DNA from: Eubacterium sp. | GTDB taxonomy: Bacteria; Bacillota; Clostridia; Lachnospirales; Lachnospiraceae | Reading direction: 5' to 3' | Length of the DNA: 12,847 nucleotides | Assembly (NCBI GenBank): GCA_024681495.1 | Contig: JAILAS010000057.1 | Location: forward strand, 1 to 12,847 | Part shown: in pieces, positions 7,144 through 12,847 of the stretch | Layout of the letters: each line of letters begins with the position of its first letter | Position numbering within the stretch: the first letter of the stretch is position 1 | Made by a program: the position numbers and the translations under genes | The notes under the pieces: model-generated | The model's database searches: none | Told to the model about the DNA's origin: nothing | What the model saw: only the letters and a program-made list of their open reading frames with translations

Positions 7144-7731
7144 ATGAGTAGAACAGCGACCGTCGAGAGGAAAACCTCGGAGACGGATATCAAATGCACA
7201 CTGAATCTGGACGGCTCGGGCAAGGCCGATATATCGACGGGGATAGGTTTCTTTGACCACATGCTCGACGCCTTTGCCAGGCACGGGAATTTCGACCTGG
7301 AGCTTAAGGCTGTGGGCGATCTGCATGTCGATACGCACCACACCATAGAGGATACCGGCATTGTACTCGGGAACGCCATAAAGGAGGCGCTGGGCAGCAA
7401 GGAGGGCATCACCCGCTACGGATTTTTCCTGCTTCCCATGGACGAGGTACTGGCTCAGTGTGCGCTCGATCTCTCCGGCAGGCCCTACTTCGTGTACGAC
7501 GCGAAGTTCAACGCGGATAAGATGGGGGACATGGACACCGAGATGGTAAGGGAGTTCTTCTACGCCATTTCCTACAGTGCAGCGATGAACCTGAACTTAA
7601 AGATATTGGATGCCGGCAACGCACACCACATGTCGGAGGCGATGTTCAAGGCGTTCGCCAGGGCGCTTTGCATGGCCTGCGCCATTGACCCCGCCGTTAA
7701 AGGCGTGCCCTCTACGAAAGGAACGATCTAA
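7144..7731 (+). CDS. hisB: Imidazoleglycerol-phosphate dehydratase HisB
   Basis: HisB is a manganese enzyme that dehydrates imidazole-glycerol phosphate to imidazole-acetol phosphate. The 195-residue product is the monofunctional type, with no fused histidinol-phosphatase. Metal-binding motifs are visible: GFFDHMLDAFARHG (35-48), DTHHTIEDTG (63-72) and the second pair NAHHMSEAMFKAFARAL (159-175), plus the conserved C-terminal PSTKG. AGGAGGGAG at 7128-7136 lies seven bases before the ATG. Its TAA shares one base with the ATG of the next gene (TAATG at 7729-7733). hisC, which acts between HisB and HisD in the pathway (together with histidinol-phosphatase), is not in this operon. Confidence 0.96.
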   Translation: MSRTATVERKTSETDIKCTLNLDGSGKADISTGIGFFDHMLDAFARHGNFDLELKAVGDLHVDTHHTIEDTGIVLGNAIKEALGSKEGITRYGFFLLPMDEVLAQCALDLSGRPYFVYDAKFNADKMGDMDTEMVREFFYAISYSAAMNLNLKILDAGNAHHMSEAMFKAFARALCMACAIDPAVKGVPSTKGTI

Positions 7732-9020
7732 TGGCTATTAAACAATTGATATCCTGCGTCTATATGAAGGACGGAAAGGCTTACTCGGAGTATTCCGAGC
7801 AGAGCGCAGCCGCAGCGGAAAACATCGAGGATTTCATTAAGCAGTACAACAACAGCGGCGTAGACAGCGTATTCGTGTTCAATCTGGCGGACGGGGACAG
7901 GGAGCATAAGAAGAATCTGAACCTCCTCAAGGCGCTGTGCAACAGCTGTGAGATCCCAGTCTGCGTGGCCGGAAACATCGAAAGTACAGCGGACATTCAG
8001 GAGTACCTGTACGCCGGGGCGGCCACAGTTATAGTAAACGGATCCAAGCCTACCACGCCCGCGGTGATAAGCGAGGGCGCCAAACGATTCGGAAAACATA
8101 AGATAATGGTTTCGCTTCAGGACGTAAACATCCTGTTTAAGAATAAGGAAATCGTCGAGGAGTCGGTATTTGCGCTGGTTATCCTTAACGAGAAGATAGT
8201 TTCCTCCGTGGAGGATCTGGTTAACATTCCACTCGTTCCGATGGTGGAGAACCTTACTGCGGACGTTGCGGCCGAGTATCTTAGTAAGGACTCCGTGCGA
8301 GGAATCGGCGGCGTTATGCTCGATTCGTTTGAGAACGACGTTGTGGCGCTTAAGAAGGAACTCATCGACATGAGGATTCAGCTTAACAAGTTCGAGCCTC
8401 TCTACGACTTCGACAGGCTCACGACGAACGATCAGGGGCTCGTGCCCTGCATCGTGCAGGACTACCAGACGAACGATGTGCTGATGCTCGCTTACATGAA
8501 CAAGGAGTCCTTTGAGAAGACGCTCATGAGCGGCAGGATGACTTATTACTCGAGGAGCAGAAAGCAGCTTTGGATGAAGGGTGAGACTTCGGGACATCTC
8601 CAGTACGTGAAGTCGCTCACGGCGGACTGCGACCTCGACACCATCCTCGCCAAGGTCTCTCAGATTGGCCCTGCGTGCCACACCGGATCGAGGAGTTGCT
8701 TCTTCAATGAGATTATCCGCAAATACTACGTTGAGAAGAACCCCAGGACCGTATTTGAGGACGTCTACGACGTGATCACCGACAGGGATAAGAACCCCAA
8801 GGACGGTTCCTACACGAACTACCTCATCGACCAGGGCATGGACACGCTTTTGAAGAAGCTCGTCGCCAACATGACCGATATCATCCTCACCGCCAAGGAG
8901 GGCAATAAGGACGACCTTAAATTCGAAATTTCCGACCTTCTTTATCATCTTATGGTGCTAATGGAGCAGAACAACGTCACGTGGGAAGAAGTCACCGGAG
9001 AGCTCGTGCACCGCACGTAA
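7731..9020 (+). CDS. hisIE: HisIE bifunctional-type protein with N-terminal degenerate HisF-like barrel
   Basis: The 429-residue product has three parts. Residues 1-210 resemble a shortened HisF/HisA (beta-alpha)8 barrel (LISCVYMKDG, IPVCVAGNI), but both HisF catalytic aspartates are replaced: Y11 in place of D11 and Q130 in place of D130. The glycine-rich phosphate loop reads AGNI instead of GGGI. Residues 225-335 are an intact HisI (phosphoribosyl-AMP cyclohydrolase): D299/D301/D303 and zinc cysteines C300, C316 and C323 keep the family spacing of 16 and 7. Residues 358-429 resemble HisE (phosphoribosyl-ATP pyrophosphohydrolase); the ExxD motif is present (E399, D402), but the EExxE motif reads A-N-M-T-D at 379-383. 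HisI activity is expected, HisE activity is uncertain and HisF activity is unlikely. The gene overlaps hisB by one base, has AAAGGA at 7717-7722 and ends the operon with no visible terminator. Confidence 0.88.
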   Translation: MAIKQLISCVYMKDGKAYSEYSEQSAAAAENIEDFIKQYNNSGVDSVFVFNLADGDREHKKNLNLLKALCNSCEIPVCVAGNIESTADIQEYLYAGAATVIVNGSKPTTPAVISEGAKRFGKHKIMVSLQDVNILFKNKEIVEESVFALVILNEKIVSSVEDLVNIPLVPMVENLTADVAAEYLSKDSVRGIGGVMLDSFENDVVALKKELIDMRIQLNKFEPLYDFDRLTTNDQGLVPCIVQDYQTNDVLMLAYMNKESFEKTLMSGRMTYYSRSRKQLWMKGETSGHLQYVKSLTADCDLDTILAKVSQIGPACHTGSRSCFFNEIIRKYYVEKNPRTVFEDVYDVITDRDKNPKDGSYTNYLIDQGMDTLLKKLVANMTDIILTAKEGNKDDLKFEISDLLYHLMVLMEQNNVTWEEVTGELVHRT

Positions 9021-9029
9021 AACTTATGC

Positions 9030-9058
9030 TTGACGGGCTTTGCCTATTATGTTAATAT
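9030..9058 (+). promoter_or_regulatory. rplU operon promoter
   Basis: TTGACG at 9030-9035 (5/6 to the -35 consensus) is separated by 17 bases from TAATAT at 9053-9058 (4/6 to the -10 consensus). Transcription would begin near 9065, leaving a leader of about 80 bases. It sits only nine bases after the hisIE stop codon and no terminator is visible between them, so some read-through from the his operon is possible. Confidence 0.7.
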
Positions 9059-9064
9059 ATCCAA

Positions 9065-9138
9065 GTATGCCGCACGGCGAGGTTTGAAGTCTGTCAGGTG
9101 ACAGCACCACAGCCGGCGAGTAATGATAATAGGAGGTG
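9065..9138 (+). ncRNA. Structured 5' leader of rplU, candidate L21 leader
   Basis: The leader folds by eye into one nested structure: CGGC (9075-9078) with GCCG (9112-9115), GGT (9081-9083) with ACC (9106-9108), and an apical CTGTC/GACAG hairpin (9091-9095, 9100-9104) with an AGGT loop. The ribosome-binding site AGGAGGTG (9131-9138) lies just outside. Firmicute L21 operons are known to carry an L21 leader (Rfam family), thought to be bound by L21 for autoregulation. The position and compact fold fit, but I could not align it to that family. Confidence 0.5.
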
Positions 9139-9143
9139 CAGCG

Positions 9144-9452
9144 ATGTACGCAGTGATTGCAACCGGTGGGAAACAGTACAAGGTTTCCGAAGGTGATATC
9201 ATTACCGTAGAAAAGCTTGGAAAAGCAGTTGGTGAGAAAGTGGTCTTCGATCAGGTTCTCGCAGTTCGTGATAATGATCTTACCGTAGGTACACCCACAG
9301 TGTCCGGAGCTTCGGTAGATGCTTCAGTTATTTCTGAAGGCCGTGCAAGGAAGGTCATTGTCTATAAGTACAAGAGAAAAACCGGTTATCACAAGAAGAA
9401 CGGCCACAGACAGTCGTTCACTAAGGTAAAGATCGACAAGATCAACCTTTAA
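9144..9452 (+). CDS. rplU: 50S ribosomal protein L21
   Basis: L21 is a large-subunit ribosomal protein that binds 23S rRNA and contacts L20. The 102-residue product begins MYAVIATGGKQYKV and carries the family's ITVEKL and basic C-terminal KRKTGYHKKNGHRQ segments (80-93). An in-frame ATG at 9123 would add seven residues, but AGGAGGTG at 9131-9138 lies five bases before ATG 9144, and the shorter start gives the family N-terminus. It is the first gene of the rplU-prp-rpmA unit. Confidence 0.97.
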   Translation: MYAVIATGGKQYKVSEGDIITVEKLGKAVGEKVVFDQVLAVRDNDLTVGTPTVSGASVDASVISEGRARKVIVYKYKRKTGYHKKNGHRQSFTKVKIDKINL

Positions 9453-9465
9453 GAGGCAGGTTTCC

Positions 9466-9795
9466 ATGAATACCGTCACGTTTCAGAGAGACAGTAATGG
9501 TCTTATAAAGGCCTTTCGCTCTGCCGGACACGTTGGTTACGGTGATAAGGGCGAAGATATTGTCTGCGCGGGGATTTCCGCGCTGGTAATTAATTCGGTC
9601 AATTCCATTGAGAGACTTACCGAATCGGATATTGTCGTCACGAGTGATGAGGAAGAGGGCGTTATAGACTGCGTCATTTCCGATTACGAGAGCGACGATG
9701 TTCAGCTTTTACTGAGTTCCCTAAACCTGGGGGTGACTCAAATTCAGAAACGTTACGGAGAAAAATTCATTCGTATTGAAATGAAGGAGGTGTAA
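9466..9795 (+). CDS. prp: Ribosomal-processing cysteine protease Prp
   Basis: Prp (YsxB/DUF464) removes the N-terminal extension of ribosomal protein L27 in Firmicutes and related bacteria that lack the short L27 form. The 109-residue protein shows the catalytic pair H22 (in GHVGYGDKGEDIVCAG) and C34, at the same positions reported for the S. aureus enzyme, with the flexible glycine-rich loop between them. It lies between rplU (13 bases upstream) and rpmA (5 bases downstream), its usual place. The downstream L27 carries the expected cleavage motif, which supports the assignment. The rpmA ribosome-binding site overlaps the end of this gene, so translation of the protease and its substrate is likely coupled. 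Confidence 0.93.
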   Translation: MNTVTFQRDSNGLIKAFRSAGHVGYGDKGEDIVCAGISALVINSVNSIERLTESDIVVTSDEEEGVIDCVISDYESDDVQLLLSSLNLGVTQIQKRYGEKFIRIEMKEV

Positions 9796-9800
9796 TCGAA

Positions 9801-10085
9801 ATGCTCAGCATGAATCTTCAGTTTTTCGCTCATAAGAAGGGTGTCGGTTCTACTAAGAACGGCCGTGATTCCGAGTCCAAGAGACTTGGAGCCAAGAGAG
9901 CGGACGGTCAGTTTGTAAAGGCCGGAAACATCATATACAGGCAGCGCGGAACCAGAATTCACCCCGGTCTTAACGTAGGTCGTGGTGGTGACGATACTCT
10001 CTTTGCTACAGCAGACGGTGTACTCCGTTTCGAGCGTCAGGGCAGAGATCGCAAGGTCGCCAGTGTTTATCCTAAGGAAGCTTAA
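9801..10085 (+). CDS. rpmA: 50S ribosomal protein L27, with Prp-cleaved N-terminal extension
   Basis: L27 lies near the peptidyl-transferase centre of the 50S subunit; its mature N-terminus reaches the tRNA ends. The 94-residue product begins with a nine-residue extension MLSMNLQFF, directly followed by AHKKGVGSTKNGRDS, the mature L27 start. This matches the Firmicute pattern in which Prp cuts after the FF pair. The rest (SKRLGAKRADGQFVKAGNIIYRQRGT, positions 26 onward) is standard L27. AAGGAGGTG at about 9783-9791 lies within the end of prp and sets the start. A hairpin with a short T-run follows about 30 bases after the stop. Confidence 0.97.
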   Translation: MLSMNLQFFAHKKGVGSTKNGRDSESKRLGAKRADGQFVKAGNIIYRQRGTRIHPGLNVGRGGDDTLFATADGVLRFERQGRDRKVASVYPKEA

Positions 10086-10113
10086 TTGTTTCGGATATAG
10101 TGCATGTTATAAC
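10086..10113 (+). promoter_or_regulatory. Possible obg promoter with extended -10
   Basis: TTGTTT (10086-10091) lies 16 bases before TATAAC (10108-10113), which is preceded by TGT, an extended -10 signature. The predicted start would fall in the left arm of the hairpin just downstream. The -35 is weak, and read-through from rpmA could also drive obg. Confidence 0.35.
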
Positions 10114-10140
10114 GGGCTGTCGCGTTAGCGGCGGCCCTTT
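10114..10140 (+). terminator. Hairpin after rpmA, weak intrinsic terminator or attenuator
   Basis: GGGCTGTCGC (10114-10123) pairs over 10 bp, with two G-U pairs, to GCGGCGGCCC (10128-10137) around a GTTA loop. Only three T follow, then ACATT. It is probably a partial terminator that lowers transcription into obg relative to the ribosomal protein genes. Confidence 0.55.
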
Positions 10141-10158
10141 ACATTATGAGAGGTTATT

Positions 10159-11457
10159 ATGTTTGCCGATCGAGCCAAAATCATCCTGAAATCAGGTGAC
10201 GGAGGAGACGGACACGTTTCCTTCAGACGAGAAAAGTACATACCCAACGGCGGTCCCGACGGCGGAGACGGCGGAAACGGCGGCGACGTCATTTTCGAGG
10301 TCGATCCCGGCCTTAATACCCTGACGGATTTTAGGCATAAGAGGAAGTTCTTTGCCGAAAACGGTCAGGAGGGCGGAAAGAAGAACTGTCACGGAAAGTC
10401 CGGAGCCGACCTTGTCCTCAAGGTTCCCGCCGGAACTTTGGTTAAGGACGCCGCCTCCGACAAGGTTATTGCTGACATGTCCGGAGATAACACCAGGCAG
10501 GTAATCCTCGAGGGAGGAAAGGGCGGACTCGGTAATCAGCATTTCGCCACTTCCAGGATGCAGGCGCCCAGATACGCCAAGCCCGGAACAGACGGCATCG
10601 AGCTGGAGGTGACCCTCGAGCTTAAGGTTATTGCAGATGTAGGTCTGGTGGGATACCCGAATGTGGGTAAGTCCACCCTTCTTTCCAATGTCAGCAACGC
10701 AAATCCCAAGATTGCGGACTATCACTTCACGACGCTTAACCCCAACCTCGGAGTGGTTGATATCGGCGGCGGGGCTTCCTTCGTCATGGCCGATATTCCC
10801 GGAATTATCGACGGCGCGTCACAGGGCGTGGGATTGGGCTTCCAGTTCCTCAGGCATATCGAGAGAACCAAGCTCATCATCCACATTGTCGACGGAGCCG
10901 GGGTAGAGGGCAGAGATCCCGTGGAGGATTTCAAGGCCATAAACAGCGAGCTCGAGCAGTACGATTCCACCATTATGGATAAGCCTCAGGTTATCGCCCT
11001 GAATAAGATGGACGTCCTCGACGAGGAGGCTCGTGCCATCGTAATTGACGAGATCAGGGAGGCCCTTGGAGACGAGGTCGAAATCTATCCTATTTCTGCG
11101 GCCACCGGAGAGGGCATCCGTGAGCTGCTCTATGGAGTGGGCAATAAGCTCAAGACTCTTGACAGGGAGCCCGTTATCTTCGAGCAGGAGTTCTTCCCCG
11201 AGGTAACGCGATTCGAGGATGAGCCCTTCACGCTGGAGTACGACGAGAAGGACGAGGTCTATGTGGTCGAGGGTCCGAAGATCGAGAAGATGCTCGGCTA
11301 TACGAACCTCGAGTCGGAGAAGGGATTCCTCTTCTTCCAGAAGTTTATGAAGGAAAACAACATAATCAGGGACCTCAAGGCAATGGGGCTCGAGGAGGGG
11401 GATACCGTTCGCATGTATTCCCTGGAGTTCGAGTTCTACGACGACGAGGAGAGCTGA
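10159..11457 (+). CDS. obg: Obg family GTPase (ObgE/CgtA)
   Basis: Obg is an essential GTPase that binds the 50S subunit, aids late ribosome assembly and links it to stress signalling. The 432-residue protein has the full three-domain layout. The glycine-rich Obg fold (1-159) has the typical SGDGGDGHVSFRREKYIPNGGPDGGDGG stretch, broken here into SGDGGDGHVSF (12-22) and GGPDGGDGG (31-39). The G domain has the P-loop GYPNVGKST (165-173), TT at 191-192, DIPGIIDGA (212-220), NKMD (282-285) and SAATGEG (313-319). A C-terminal OCT domain (about 345-427) is present, as in Gram-positive Obg proteins. AGAGG at 10149-10153 lies before the ATG. nadD starts one base after the stop. In many clostridia a yhbY gene sits between obg and nadD; it is absent here. 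Confidence 0.97.
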   Translation: MFADRAKIILKSGDGGDGHVSFRREKYIPNGGPDGGDGGNGGDVIFEVDPGLNTLTDFRHKRKFFAENGQEGGKKNCHGKSGADLVLKVPAGTLVKDAASDKVIADMSGDNTRQVILEGGKGGLGNQHFATSRMQAPRYAKPGTDGIELEVTLELKVIADVGLVGYPNVGKSTLLSNVSNANPKIADYHFTTLNPNLGVVDIGGGASFVMADIPGIIDGASQGVGLGFQFLRHIERTKLIIHIVDGAGVEGRDPVEDFKAINSELEQYDSTIMDKPQVIALNKMDVLDEEARAIVIDEIREALGDEVEIYPISAATGEGIRELLYGVGNKLKTLDREPVIFEQEFFPEVTRFEDEPFTLEYDEKDEVYVVEGPKIEKMLGYTNLESEKGFLFFQKFMKENNIIRDLKAMGLEEGDTVRMYSLEFEFYDDEES

Positions 11458-11458
11458 T

Positions 11459-12094
11459 ATGGGAAAGATGAGGCGAATAGGGGTATTCGGAGGAAGCTTC
11501 GACCCCATACACCTGGGACACATGGGCATCGCCCGCGCCGCTCGCGACGAGCTGGGGCTGGACCTTGTCCTGTTTATCCCTGCGTTGATTCCGCCTCACA
11601 AGCTCGACAGGAAGCTCCTGGCGCCTTCCGAGAGGCTGGAGCTGGTCGAGACTGCCATTGCCGGAGAGAGGGGCTTTGCTGCATCCGACATGGAGATTAG
11701 GAAAAGCGCGGTCAGCTTTTCGTACCTGACGCTTCGCGAGCTTAAGAGTGAATATCCGGAGGCCGAATTGTACTTCATTATGGGGGCAGATTCGCTTCTC
11801 GACTTCGATACGTGGAAGCGTCCGGAGGAGATATCGACTTTAGCACACCTTCTGGTGGCCGTAAGGAACGAGGACGGTGAGAAAACGAGGAAGCTCGAGA
11901 GGAAGGCCGCCGAACTCGCCGATTCTATGCAGACCCGGGTAACCTTTCTCAACTGTCCCTGGATTCCGATTTCATCCCGGGAGATTCGCGATGCTTTTGC
12001 GGAGGGGCACGAGCAGAGCGTCCGCCAATACATGGATGAAGACGTGTTTGACTATATTTTGAGGCACGGTTTTTACCGGACCCCGCAGGAGTAA
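11459..12094 (+). CDS. nadD: Nicotinate-nucleotide adenylyltransferase NadD
   Basis: NadD transfers AMP from ATP to nicotinate mononucleotide, giving deamido-NAD in NAD synthesis. The 211-residue protein has the nucleotidyltransferase signature GGSFDPIHLGH (11-21), PPHK (45-48), the FIMGADSLLDFDTWK segment (106-120) and ISSREIR (171-177), the C-terminal ATP-binding motif. The ATG at 11459 is preceded by GAGGAGAG at 11446-11453, inside the end of obg. An in-frame ATG at 11468 would also leave a complete domain, so the exact start is not certain. The gene is one base from obg and five from yqeK, so the three are likely translated from one mRNA. Confidence 0.95.
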   Translation: MGKMRRIGVFGGSFDPIHLGHMGIARAARDELGLDLVLFIPALIPPHKLDRKLLAPSERLELVETAIAGERGFAASDMEIRKSAVSFSYLTLRELKSEYPEAELYFIMGADSLLDFDTWKRPEEISTLAHLLVAVRNEDGEKTRKLERKAAELADSMQTRVTFLNCPWIPISSREIRDAFAEGHEQSVRQYMDEDVFDYILRHGFYRTPQE

Positions 12095-12099
12095 ACAAT

Positions 12100-12714
12100 A
12101 TGGGTGCTGTTGATAAATTTGAGAACGATTTGTTCGAGAAATATCCCCGAATAATGGAAAGCCTTAGGATTTCCCTTACCGAGGCCAGGTTCATGCATAC
12201 GCTGGGGGTCGCGTTTACCGCGGCTTCACTGGGCATGAGGTATGGGGTCGATGTGGAGGATTGCCTTATGGCGGGGCTTCTTCACGATTGCGCCAAGTGC
12301 CAGAGCGCCGAGGAGAATATCGAGCTAATGGAGTCGCACGGCGTCGAGGTGAGCGATGTCCAGCGGGAAAACACCAAGCTTTTGCACGCCGGAGCCGGAG
12401 CTGTAATGGCCAGAGAGAAGTTCGGGATTGAGGACGAGGGGATTTTGAACGCCATCCGTCTTCATACCACCGGTGACAGCGACATGACGATTCTCGAGAA
12501 AATCGTGTATATTGCGGATTACATCGAGCCGTTTAGGGACACGGTCGAGAATCTCTCCGAAATCAGGAAGCTTGCGTTTACGGACATTGACGGCTGTCTC
12601 GTAAAGATTATGTCGCAGACCGTCGGGTACTTAAAGAAACTCGGAGTTAAGACCGATATCGCAACAATGAGGGCGTATGAATACTATTCGTCCCGCGCAA
12701 ACGAAAACAATTGA
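12100..12714 (+). CDS. yqeK: YqeK-type HD-domain dinucleoside tetraphosphate hydrolase
   Basis: YqeK proteins are HD-domain enzymes that split diadenosine tetraphosphate symmetrically into two ADP, clearing a stress dinucleotide. The 204-residue product shows the expected metal ligands: H33 in FMHTLGV, H62-D63 in LLHDCAK, H96 in LLHAGAG, H122 in LHTTGD and D140 in YIADYIEP. The first 25 residues are an extra helix relative to the HD core. AGGAGT at 12087-12092 overlaps the nadD stop and lies seven bases before the ATG. The nadD-yqeK pair is standard in Firmicutes. The next genes usually found, an LCP-family protein and rsfS, would lie beyond the window. Confidence 0.92.
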   Translation: MGAVDKFENDLFEKYPRIMESLRISLTEARFMHTLGVAFTAASLGMRYGVDVEDCLMAGLLHDCAKCQSAEENIELMESHGVEVSDVQRENTKLLHAGAGAVMAREKFGIEDEGILNAIRLHTTGDSDMTILEKIVYIADYIEPFRDTVENLSEIRKLAFTDIDGCLVKIMSQTVGYLKKLGVKTDIATMRAYEYYSSRANENN

Positions 12715-12847
12715 GGTGACAAACTATAAACAGTCAAGTACTTTTTGAAGTTTTTTTGATTCAGTAAAAAAGTGCATGACAAATAAACCATCTGAATACA
12801 CCGTATTTCAGATGGTGCAACAGGAAAGGTTATTGGTGTCAGCGAAG
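12715..12847. other. Noncoding AT-rich region with inverted repeat and possible next start
   Basis: No gene is visible in these 133 bases after yqeK. They contain T7 at 12751-12757, an A/T-only pairing ACTTTTT (12740-12746) with AAAAAGT (12767-12773), and a strong inverted repeat (listed separately). Near the end, GGAAAGG (12823-12829) lies six bases before GTG at 12836, with four open codons to the window edge. This could start the next gene, but that is too short to support a CDS call. Confidence 0.4.
12787..12816. repeat. Long inverted repeat upstream of the right edge
   Basis: ACCATCTGAATAC (12787-12799) and GTATTTCAGATGGT (12803-12816) are complementary over 13 bp with one bulged T and a 3-base ACC loop. 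No T-run follows on the + strand, so it is not a standard forward terminator. Read on the - strand it is followed by TTTATTTG. It could be an RNA hairpin in the leader of the next gene, an operator, or a weak reverse terminator. Confidence 0.6.

Noticed and set aside
9123..9143. Upstream ATG of rplU
   Set aside because: It precedes the AGGAGGTG site that serves ATG 9144, and L21 proteins begin with the MYAVI-type N-terminus.

Overview
This 12.8 kb window looks like a chromosomal segment of an anaerobic Firmicute, probably a clostridium of the Lachnospirales type. The evidence is the gene order rplU-prp-rpmA-obg-nadD-yqeK, an L27 protein with a cleavable N-terminal extension next to the Prp protease, a RecU resolvase, a short-form HisG with HisZ, strong AGGAGG ribosome-binding sites, and iron-sulfur flavoprotein genes typical of ferredoxin-based anaerobes. 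All recognised genes lie on the + strand and are densely packed. I see no tRNA, rRNA, CRISPR array, insertion sequence or phage gene, and no gene-free stretch longer than about 135 bases.

Region 1 (1-2707) is the 3' end of a redox operon. A partial gene fuses a NuoG/HydA-like iron-sulfur N-terminus to a GltD/NfnB-like flavin dehydrogenase. It is followed by a stand-alone protein that resembles only the C-terminal iron-sulfur part of NuoF/HydB, has lost one cysteine in each of two cluster motifs, and ends in a Gly/Arg-rich tail. A strong intrinsic terminator closes the unit. The arrangement recalls the electron-bifurcating HydABC/Stn-type complexes, whose other subunits would lie upstream.

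Region 2 (2688-3913) holds a histidine-phosphatase-fold enzyme, apparently with a leaderless start and a promoter overlapping the preceding terminator, and the Holliday-junction resolvase gene recU directly abutting it.

Region 3 (3926-9020) is a histidine operon, hisZ-hisG-hisD-hisB-hisIE. It is preceded by an extended -10 promoter overlapped by four tandem 8-bp units, a likely repressor operator. HisZ/HisG start the pathway, HisIE performs the next steps, HisB and HisD later ones. hisA, hisF, hisH, hisC and a histidinol-phosphatase are not here. The last gene is unusual: a degenerate HisF-like barrel precedes an intact HisI domain and a HisE domain with an altered metal-binding motif.

Region 4 (9030-12714) is the conserved ribosome/GTPase cluster: a promoter and structured leader, rplU, prp, rpmA, then obg, nadD and yqeK for ribosome assembly, NAD synthesis and dinucleotide clearance. 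The last 133 bases are noncoding, AT-rich, and contain a long inverted repeat and a possible start signal for the next gene.

The most interesting items are the composite HisF-like/HisI/HisE protein, the 8-bp-phased his operator, and the cysteine-depleted NuoF-tail protein.
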